From Chloroflexota bacterium (lineage in GTDB: Bacteria > Chloroflexota > Anaerolineae > UBA7937 > JACPPX01), in NCBI GenBank assembly GCA_016190785.1, contig JACPPX010000084.1:1-19450 (forward strand): 19,450 nt of DNA, written 5' to 3'. Shown here in pieces: positions 14,211 to 19,450 of the stretch. The stretch's first letter is position 1. Each line of letters starts with the position of its first letter. The notes beneath the pieces are model-generated. The model ran no database searches. It saw only the letters and a list, made by a program, of their open reading frames with translations, and was not told the DNA's origin. The position numbers and the translations under genes are program-made.

Positions 14211-14255
14211 TCCTGTCATTCTGAGACCCGACGAAGTCGGGACGAAGAATCTCCC
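14211..14255. repeat. Nested palindromic repeat upstream of the HD gene
   Basis: An outer arm ATTCT (14218-14222) pairs with AGAAT (14246-14250) around an inner stem CCCGAC (14227-14232) / GTCGGG (14236-14241) with loop GAA. The phrase 'CCTGTCATTCTGAG ... GAAGAATCT' is a familiar form of dispersed intergenic repeat in several bacterial phyla. The bases from 14256 to 14384 hold no gene I can support and look like degenerate repeat or spacer DNA (for example AGCGAAGG occurs twice). Confidence 0.55.
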
Positions 14256-14384
14256 ACTAATCGAGATCTCTCGCTCCTGCCGTGCTTGGTAGGGCAACTA
14301 TCCGTATCTGCTCTATTTCTTCCATTCCCAGCTGAATGCCTGAGTGCAGCGAAGGCAAAGCGAAGGAACTCCTCAAAACCCAAA

Positions 14385-14403
14385 TGGCCTCATCTCGAGG
14401 CCA
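14385..14403 (-). terminator. Intrinsic terminator after sdhB
   Basis: On the minus strand TGGCCTC and GAGGCCA form a 7-bp stem around a five-base loop (GAGAT), followed directly by TTTGGGTTTTG. It lies about 30 bases beyond the sdhB stop at 14435, where the end of the sdh operon transcript is expected. Confidence 0.5.
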
Positions 14404-14434
14404 AGCAGAATGCTGGTATCGTTCGAACGGTGAT

Positions 14435-15370
14435 TCACCGCTCGGCCTTGATAAACTCATAGAGCCCCATAAGCCCGGCTAGGATGGCGGGAGGGAATAG
14501 GGAAGGGGCGAGGATGAGAAGACCTATTTGGTCAAAGGGGTTCCCCCCTTGCAGGATGTGGTTGGCGATCTGGAAGGTCATAAACCCGGCCAGGGCCAGC
14601 ATCCCTAGAGAAAGGGTCAGAAAGGCGGTGCCGATGGCGCGCTGCATATCAAATCCCCTCCATTTCGGTATGAATTCTTCGCTGGTGACTATGGCTCGTT
14701 TCACTTCATTGATGGCTTGGGTCACGGCGATATCCCGCGGACAGGCGATGGTACAATTGACAATAGTGCGGCAGCTCCATACCCCCTCGCTCTGATTCAG
14801 TACCGCCAACCTCTCCGCCGCCCCGCGGTCGCGGCTGTCGAAGATAAAACGGTGGGCTTGGACAATAGCCGCCGGGCCGATGAAATCCGGTGCCGCCCAA
14901 AAAGAGGGGCAGGCGGTGGTGCAGGCCGCGCAGAGGATGCACTTGGTGGTGTCCTCGAACCTCTCCCGCTGCTTGGGACTCTGCCGCCGCTCTTTGCGTG
15001 GCTCTGGCTCGTCATTGATCAGATACGGCCTCACCGCCCGGTATTTGGCGAAGAACGGTTCCATGTCCACCACTAAATCTTTAAGCACCCGGAAGCCGCG
15101 CATGGGTTCCACTACGATCTGGGGGCCGAGGTCGCGAACCAGGACCTTGCAGGCCAGCCGGTTGAGGCCGTTGATAAGCATGGCATCCGAGCCGCAGATG
15201 CCGTGGGCACAGGAGCGGCGCAGGGTTAAGGTCCCGTCCTGGTGCCATTTCACGGTGTGCAGCAAATCCAGGACGCGGTCGCCGGGATCGGCCTCGACTT
15301 TATATTCCCCCCACCAGGGGCGGCGCTCCCGCTCCGGATTGAAACGCAAGATTTTCAGCGCGACTTCCAT
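14435..15370 (-). CDS. sdhB: Succinate dehydrogenase iron-sulfur subunit with C-terminal membrane extension
   Basis: SdhB passes electrons from SdhA-FAD to quinone through three clusters. All ligands are present: [2Fe-2S] Cys54, Cys59, Asp62 and Cys74 (SCAHGICGSDAM; an Asp third ligand as in E. coli); [4Fe-4S] Cys144, Cys147, Cys150 and Cys210; [3Fe-4S] Cys154, Cys200 and Cys206. A normal SdhB stops shortly after the last cysteine helix. This one, at 311 residues, continues from about 235 with two strongly hydrophobic helices (about 246-272 and 282-306) and ends EFIKAER. No frame break separates the parts. ATG 15370 is used; an in-frame TTG lies at 15376. It is the last gene of the sdh operon, 56 bases after the methyltransferase-like gene. 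Confidence 0.93.
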   Translation of the reverse strand: MEVALKILRFNPERERRPWWGEYKVEADPGDRVLDLLHTVKWHQDGTLTLRRSCAHGICGSDAMLINGLNRLACKVLVRDLGPQIVVEPMRGFRVLKDLVVDMEPFFAKYRAVRPYLINDEPEPRKERRQSPKQRERFEDTTKCILCAACTTACPSFWAAPDFIGPAAIVQAHRFIFDSRDRGAAERLAVLNQSEGVWSCRTIVNCTIACPRDIAVTQAINEVKRAIVTSEEFIPKWRGFDMQRAIGTAFLTLSLGMLALAGFMTFQIANHILQGGNPFDQIGLLILAPSLFPPAILAGLMGLYEFIKAER

Positions 15371-15426
15371 CCTCAACTCTTTCTACGATTTCGTGCCGCG
15401 ACCCGTGATTATACCAAAATCCACTA

Positions 15427-15921
15427 TTACTTTGGCACTCGAGGAATCCAGCGCGGCACTGCCGCCTTATATTGGCGATAAGCTTCCCCAAACCTTCTTT
15501 CCAGGTCCGGCTCCTCCCAAAGGAGGATAAAAATGTTGACGGCAATGAATAACCCGATGGCCGTGAGAAGGATGGCAGGCGAGGACAAATAAAGGGCCGC
15601 CCCGGTAATGCCGGTCAAGCCCCCCAGCATCATCGGGTTGCGGACATAGAGATACGGCCCCCGGACCACGAATTTGCGAGGGGGATCAAAGGGGGCCGGA
15701 GTCCCCTGCCCGGCGGTGAGGAAGAGCCACACACACCACCCGGCGAGGATTGCCCCGCCAATGAATAGCAAGAGTCCAAGCCAGGACAGTGTTTGGGGCA
15801 GTGTCCAGCCCAGTTGCCGATCCAGGGCCAGGGCATAAGAGCCCAATAGCAAAACGAGGATGGTCAGGAAAATGGCATATATCGCGAAGCGGAACCAAGG
15901 AGGGAGTTCAGTCCAGCGCAT
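15427..15921 (-). CDS. Isoprenylcysteine carboxyl methyltransferase (ICMT/PEMT) family membrane protein
   Basis: The 164-residue integral membrane protein has hydrophobic segments at about 12-32, 42-67 and 97-135, and the family signature in the C-terminal half: FVVRGPYLYVRNPMMLGGL (83-101) and EEPDLERRFGEAYRQYKAAVPRWIPR (136-161), which in ICMT and bacterial NnrU/PEMT-type enzymes binds S-adenosylmethionine. The bacterial substrate is unknown; phospholipid or small lipid methylation is common in the superfamily. The ATG at 15921 is three bases from the sdhA stop, so translation is probably coupled. Its place between sdhA and sdhB is unusual. Confidence 0.85.
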   Translation of the reverse strand: MRWTELPPWFRFAIYAIFLTILVLLLGSYALALDRQLGWTLPQTLSWLGLLLFIGGAILAGWCVWLFLTAGQGTPAPFDPPRKFVVRGPYLYVRNPMMLGGLTGITGAALYLSSPAILLTAIGLFIAVNIFILLWEEPDLERRFGEAYRQYKAAVPRWIPRVPK

Positions 15922-15924
15922 TGC

Positions 15925-17658
15925 TCAGTATTTTCTTTCCTGCGGCTGGAATTTAGTAATTGTCACCGGCTTGTACTTGACCTCTAATCCGCCGTCTTTG
16001 CGGTAGAGCAGGGTGTGCTTGAGCCAGTTGGCATCATCTCGTTTAGGGAAATCCTCCCGCCAGTGGGCCCCTCGGCTCTCGGTGCGGTTCTGGGCACTGT
16101 AAACTGTGGCTTCGGCAATGTCGAGGAGATATCCCAGTTCCATGGCCTCCAGGAGGTCGGTGTTGAATTTTTTCCCGCGGTCCTGAAGCGATACCCTGCG
16201 GTACCTCTGTTTCAATTCCCCCAGGGCGCTTAAAGCACTGGCCAGGCCATCCTCCTCGCGGAAGACCCCGGCATAGTCCTGCATCGTCTGTTGCAACTCC
16301 TCGCGGAGTTTGCCCACCGTCTCCGGCCCGCGGGAATTAAGCAGCCGGGAGACCTCAGCCCGGGTTGCGCCCTCAGGCTCTTTGGGTAGCTCCGGCAACT
16401 CGTTGTCTTTGACAAACTTGGCCATATCCCGCCCGGAGCGGCGGCCAAATACCAAAATGTCCACCAGAGAATTGGTCCCTAAGCGGTTGCCGCCATGCAC
16501 GGAAACGCAGGCACACTCTCCGGCGGCATAGAGGCCGGGCAAAGGGGTGTTTTTCTCGTCGGTCACCACTCTCCCCTCGATGTCGGTGGGGATCCCCCCC
16601 ATGGCATAATGGGCCGTGGGCTGGACCGGGACCATTTCTTGAGTCATGTCCACCCCCACATAGGTGCGCACAAAATCGAGCATATCGGGGAGTTTGGCCA
16701 GGATTACATTTTTCCCCAGATGCCGCACATCGAGGTGTAGATAATCATTCCCCCCAACACCCCTCCCCTCCCGGATCTCCAGATACATCGCCCGCGAAAT
16801 CAAATCGCGGGGGGCGAGATCGAGCAGGGTAGGGGCGTAGCGTTCCATGAACCGCTCTCCCTCGCCGTTAAGCAGCTTCCCCCCTTCCCCCCTCATCGCC
16901 TCGGTGAGGAGGATCCCCAATTTGTAGATGCCCGTGGGATGAAACTGGAAAAATTCCATATCCTCCAGGGGGATGCCGCGGCGGAAGGCAATGGACACGC
17001 CGTCCCCGGTCAGGCTGTGGGCATTGGAGGTTATCTTGTAGATCTTGCCAAAGCCTCCGGTGGCCAGGAGCACGGTTTTAGCCTGGAAAACATTTAGTTC
17101 TCCGCTCTTTATTTCCAGGGCCACCACTCCCGCGGTGCGCCCCTCGACCAGGATCAAATCGAGAAAATGGTACTCATCGAAGAAGTTGACGTTATTTTTG
17201 ATGCACTGCTGGTAGAGGGTCTGCAAGATCATATGCCCGGTGCGGTCCGCAGCATAACAGGAGCGGCGCACCGGCGCCTCTCCATAGTTTTTAGTGTGCC
17301 CCCCAAAGCGGCGTTGATCGATCTTGCCCTCCGGCGTGCGGCTGAAGGGCAAGCCCATATGTTCCAGTTCGTAAACGGTCTCAATCGCCTCGCGGCACAG
17401 CACCTCTGCCGCATCCTGGTCCACCAAATAATCCCCGCCCTTGACCGTATCGAACATATGCCACTCCCAGTGGTCCTCCTCCAGGTTGGCCAGAGCCGCC
17501 CCAATACCTCCTTGGGCCGTTCCGGTGTGGGAACGCACCGGGTACAGTTTGGAGAGGACGGCAACTTTGAGATCGGGATGCTTCGACAATTCCAGGGCGG
17601 CCCACAGTCCCGCCCCCCCGGCACCGATGATTACCGCGTCGAATTTATGTACCGTCAT
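15925..17658 (-). CDS. sdhA: Succinate dehydrogenase flavoprotein subunit
   Basis: SdhA oxidises succinate to fumarate with covalent FAD on the cytoplasmic face. The 577-residue product has the nucleotide-binding GAGGAG (12-17), RSHTGTAQGGIGAAL (42-56) with His44 as the expected FAD-linking histidine, GHTKNYGEAPVRRSCYAADRTG (as in related SdhA proteins), FFQFHPTGIY, RGEGGKLLNGEGERFM, the substrate region VPVQPTAHYAMGGIP and GGNRLGTNSLVDILVFGRRSG. The C-terminal helical and capping region (RGAHWREDFPKRDD) is complete. ATG 17658 is used, eight bases after the HAD gene stop; an upstream in-frame extension to 17685 would overlap that gene. The ribosome site is weak (GAAGAAGAA), so coupling to the HAD gene is likely. 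Confidence 0.96.
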   Translation of the reverse strand: MTVHKFDAVIIGAGGAGLWAALELSKHPDLKVAVLSKLYPVRSHTGTAQGGIGAALANLEEDHWEWHMFDTVKGGDYLVDQDAAEVLCREAIETVYELEHMGLPFSRTPEGKIDQRRFGGHTKNYGEAPVRRSCYAADRTGHMILQTLYQQCIKNNVNFFDEYHFLDLILVEGRTAGVVALEIKSGELNVFQAKTVLLATGGFGKIYKITSNAHSLTGDGVSIAFRRGIPLEDMEFFQFHPTGIYKLGILLTEAMRGEGGKLLNGEGERFMERYAPTLLDLAPRDLISRAMYLEIREGRGVGGNDYLHLDVRHLGKNVILAKLPDMLDFVRTYVGVDMTQEMVPVQPTAHYAMGGIPTDIEGRVVTDEKNTPLPGLYAAGECACVSVHGGNRLGTNSLVDILVFGRRSGRDMAKFVKDNELPELPKEPEGATRAEVSRLLNSRGPETVGKLREELQQTMQDYAGVFREEDGLASALSALGELKQRYRRVSLQDRGKKFNTDLLEAMELGYLLDIAEATVYSAQNRTESRGAHWREDFPKRDDANWLKHTLLYRKDGGLEVKYKPVTITKFQPQERKY

Positions 17659-17666
17659 TTCTTCTT

Positions 17667-18347
17667 CTAATCTATAATCTCCCAACCCTGAGCCCTTGCT
17701 TCTTGGCGCATTTTCTCATCCTCGGGGGCGACGACTACCGGATGGCCGACGAGTTGGGCCAACGGCAGGTCGAAGGTGCTATCAATATAGGCATAGCTCG
17801 CCGCGAGATCAGCATCCGGGGCTTGCTCTTTGAGGAAAGCCGAGAGCCGCCGTGCTTTTTCCGGGCCCATGCACACCGCGGTGGTGATCCCTCCCGTGGC
17901 CCTCCCATCGGCAAAGGCTAGCCGCGTCCCCAGAGCATAGTCAATCCCCAGCCGCTTATTGAAGAGTTCGAGGAGCGGCTCGTAACTACCGGAGAGAAGG
18001 ACCGTGGTGTGACCCGCGGCTTGGTGCTCTCGCAGTTTCTCCACCACCCGCGGCCTGAGCCCGGGAATGATATCCTTCTCCACTATCCAGCCAAAAATTT
18101 CTTGGATCTCGGGGAGAGTATAGCCGGCAAATATCCCGGCCAACTCCTCCATCCACTTCAGGACAAATGGTTCCTGGCTGAGGAGCCGCAGCCGATAGAG
18201 GATCCAGCGGGGGATCTGTCTCCTTCGGAAACGGCGCTGGAAGTCGCGTTTCTCGCCCCGTTCCTGAAAATAATTTACTACCGACCGCCACACCCGGCCG
18301 TCATAGAGGGTGCCATCAAAATCGAAGACGGCGAGGACCTGAGCCAT
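17667..18347 (-). CDS. HAD-superfamily subfamily IB phosphatase (SerB-like fold)
   Basis: The 226-residue protein has HAD motif I AVFDFDGTLYDG (6-17; nucleophile Asp9, acid/base Asp11), motif II VLLSGSYEPLLE (116-126; Ser119), Lys164 (motif III) and motif IV YIDSTFDLPL (187-196; Asp189 and Asp193). A helical cap spans roughly 17-95. The closing block (VGHPVVVAPED, then EARAQGWEIID) matches the HAD-IB hydrolase group related to phosphoserine phosphatase and to lipid-phosphate phosphatases. The substrate is unassigned. It sits three bases after sdhD and eight before sdhA, inside the succinate dehydrogenase operon, an unusual location. Confidence 0.88.
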   Translation of the reverse strand: MAQVLAVFDFDGTLYDGRVWRSVVNYFQERGEKRDFQRRFRRRQIPRWILYRLRLLSQEPFVLKWMEELAGIFAGYTLPEIQEIFGWIVEKDIIPGLRPRVVEKLREHQAAGHTTVLLSGSYEPLLELFNKRLGIDYALGTRLAFADGRATGGITTAVCMGPEKARRLSAFLKEQAPDADLAASYAYIDSTFDLPLAQLVGHPVVVAPEDEKMRQEARAQGWEIID

Positions 18348-18350
18348 GGA

Positions 18351-18752
18351 TTAAGTAGGCGGGGAAAAGAGGAGGATAGTAATCGTCCCGATCCCCAGAA
18401 AAGCCATGGCGAAGGCCAAGAGAAGAAAAGTGAAAAAGCCGTGGAGGGTCGGGGTGTGGACATAGTCATCGATCACGGTGCGCAGGCCATTCAGCCCATG
18501 GAGCATGGCCAAGTAGAGTAGCGACCCATCCCACAGCCGCCAGAAAAGCCCCAGATCTCCGGTCCAGCGGCCGAGGACAAATTCGTAGGTGACCCGGTCC
18601 ACCCCAAATCCGGTCTCATCCCCCAGGAGGTGCATGATGAAAAGATGCCCCAGGGCCAGGAAGAGCAAGGCCAACCCCGAAAGACGCATGAAGATCCAGG
18701 CATAGAGCTCAAAGGTGTTGCCCACCGGCCGGGGCCGGCCAAATACAGCCAT
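18351..18752 (-). CDS. sdhD: Succinate dehydrogenase membrane anchor subunit SdhD
   Basis: The 133-residue membrane protein has three hydrophobic helices at about 17-43, 72-93 and 106-129. The first carries FMRLSGLALLFLALGHLFIMH (His36, His41) and the second ends HGLNGLRTVIDDY (His85, Arg91, Asp95/Asp96), the typical heme b and quinone-site pattern of the smaller complex II anchor. It starts one base after the sdhC stop (TGAGATG), and the ribosome site GGAGGAGGG lies within the sdhC end, indicating coupled synthesis of the two anchors. Its stop is three bases from the HAD gene. Confidence 0.88.
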   Translation of the reverse strand: MAVFGRPRPVGNTFELYAWIFMRLSGLALLFLALGHLFIMHLLGDETGFGVDRVTYEFVLGRWTGDLGLFWRLWDGSLLYLAMLHGLNGLRTVIDDYVHTPTLHGFFTFLLLAFAMAFLGIGTITILLFSPPT

Positions 18753-18753
18753 C

Positions 18754-19179
18754 TCACCCTCCTCCCAGGGGCGGCAGGTTAGGGAAAAACACCGGGCGGA
18801 GCATCATATAGGCCATGGGGATGACTATCGCCGGATATAAGAATATGCCGAGGTAAAAGACAAAGCGATCAAAACGGAGGAGTTTGGGCCAGAAGTCGTA
18901 TATGGTCAGCCGAACTCCATTTCCGCCATGGTAGAGCACGGCCATGGCCAGTACTACTTCCAGGACCCTAAGCACCGGGGTGCGGTAGAGGCCGATAAAG
19001 GTCTCGTAGGCCTCTTTGCCCAAAAGGACGAGGGAAGTATCCAAGATATGCAGGAAAAGAAAGAAGAGAACACCAAGCCCGCTTAGGCGATGTAACGCCC
19101 AAGCCAACTCCCCTTCCCCGCCGCGATAAATCCGGGCTATCCGCCCCGGGGGAGATATCGCCCTTGTCCCACGAGCCAT
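18754..19179 (-). CDS. sdhC: Succinate dehydrogenase cytochrome b subunit SdhC
   Basis: The 141-residue protein has three predicted membrane helices (about 32-53, 70-92 and 107-129). The first begins with ALHRLSGLGVLFFLFLHILD (His30-Arg31 and His44), the usual quinone-binding HR(I/L)(T/S)G motif plus a heme-ligand His, and helix two holds LYHGGNGVRL with His84. ATG 19179 is chosen because GGGAGG (complement of 19185-19190) lies five bases upstream; a longer frame extends to 19245 without a better site. It opens the sdhC-sdhD-HAD-sdhA-ICMT-sdhB operon. Confidence 0.88.
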   Translation of the reverse strand: MARGTRAISPPGRIARIYRGGEGELAWALHRLSGLGVLFFLFLHILDTSLVLLGKEAYETFIGLYRTPVLRVLEVVLAMAVLYHGGNGVRLTIYDFWPKLLRFDRFVFYLGIFLYPAIVIPMAYMMLRPVFFPNLPPLGGG

Positions 19180-19219
19180 TTCCACCTCCCGGTTGATGGT
19201 GTCCAGATCTTGGGTCGTG

Positions 19220-19243
19220 GCGTCGGATGTTACCGTCCGACGC
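19220..19243 (-). promoter_or_regulatory. Palindrome in the sdhC leader region
   Basis: GCGTCGGA (19220-19227) and TCCGACGC (19236-19243) form an 8-bp stem with an eight-base loop, about 40 bases before the sdhC start. It could be a leader hairpin or operator. It also resembles the other GC-rich palindromes in this window. No convincing -35/-10 pair was found for the sdh operon. Confidence 0.4.
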
Positions 19244-19279
19244 ACGCTTTCACTAATTCAGTCTAACACCCAAATTCGC

Positions 19280-19339
19280 AACTGGAAACTGATAATTAAT
19301 TGGAAACTGGCAACGGGCACTCAATTGGAAACTGGAAAC
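19280..19339. repeat. Direct repeats (AATTGGAAACTGG) upstream of the sdh operon
   Basis: Two 17-base copies of AATTGGAAACTGGMAAC begin at 19298 and 19323 (25 bases apart) and differ at one base. A partial third copy, AACTGGAAACT, begins at 19280. The block lies about 100 to 160 bases upstream of sdhC. It may be a small tandem repeat or an array of protein-binding sites. Beyond it, to 19450, I see only an AGTTGGT/ACCAACT inverted repeat (19382-19416) and a TATAC-T-GTATA palindrome (19435-19445), with no gene. Confidence 0.6.
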
Positions 19340-19450
19340 TTGTTATATGGTTTCAGAAGTTGGCATCCCACGCCTACTGTCAGTTGGTAACACCTGACCG
19401 CACTAAAGCACCAACTCTCCATAGACAGCAGGAATATACTGTATACTGAA

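Noticed and set aside
14253..14384. Possible small gene between the sdhB and HD genes
   Set aside because: The open frames there lack ribosome sites and include palindromic repeat sequence; the region reads as spacer/repeat DNA.
17659..17685. Longer N-terminus for SdhA starting at 17685
   Set aside because: It would overlap the HAD gene end and adds residues not found before the FAD-binding strand in the family; ATG 17658 fits better.
19280..19339. CRISPR array
   Set aside because: Only two to three short copies with gaps of 1-8 bases between repeat units, no spacers of normal length and no cas genes.

Overview
The window looks like a moderately GC-rich bacterial chromosome segment. My best guess is Chloroflexota (Anaerolineae-like), possibly from a metagenome assembly. 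That guess rests on gene order and protein style only (compact nusA-ylxR-infB-rbfA-truB-ribF block, short IF2, archease-RtcB pair, separate small SdhC and SdhD anchors) and has not been tested by phylogeny. No tRNA, rRNA, CRISPR array, transposase or integrase is visible, and no stretch longer than 300 bases lacks a gene.

Layout. (1) 1-1494, minus strand: the first codons of an M20-type peptidase, an AT-richer AlbA_2 (Schlafen-type) protein and a small three-helix membrane protein. (2) 1564-3074, plus strand: an extended -10 promoter, a xylose-isomerase-like TIM-barrel enzyme and a small lipoprotein. (3) 3123-9551, plus strand: a near-consensus sigma70 promoter and a leader hairpin drive the translation and ribosome-maturation operon nusA, an ultra-acidic 74-residue ORF, ylxR, infB, rbfA, truB and ribF. 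The frequent partners rimP, ylxQ and nrnA are absent here. (4) 9556-12274: a stop-interrupted remnant of an archease start, a lipoprotein gene lying between it and the intact archease, then RtcB. Together archease and RtcB form an RNA-ligation pair. (5) 12283-13635: small palindromes, an emfourin-like lipoprotein, a creatininase-family amidohydrolase and a terminator. (6) 13654-14205, minus strand: an HD-domain hydrolase. (7) 14385-19450, minus strand: a succinate dehydrogenase operon in the order sdhC-sdhD-HAD phosphatase-sdhA-isoprenylcysteine methyltransferase-like gene-sdhB, with a terminator after sdhB and repeats upstream of sdhC.

How the genes fit together. The nusA block couples transcription elongation/termination (NusA), initiation (IF2), 30S maturation (RbfA), tRNA pseudouridylation (TruB) and flavin cofactor synthesis (RibF). 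FAD made by RibF is the covalent cofactor expected in SdhA, but RibF here seems to have lost its riboflavin-kinase signature. The sdh operon encodes a complete complex II. Its SdhB carries an unusual C-terminal membrane extension, and two non-Sdh genes are tightly packed inside the operon.

The most notable items are the acidic ORF between nusA and ylxR, the archease remnant beside a lipoprotein gene, the degenerate RibF, the membrane-extended SdhB, the interleaved sdh operon and the AlbA_2 protein with an unrecognised C-terminal half. I do not see a clear new multi-gene system, and I present these as separate leads.
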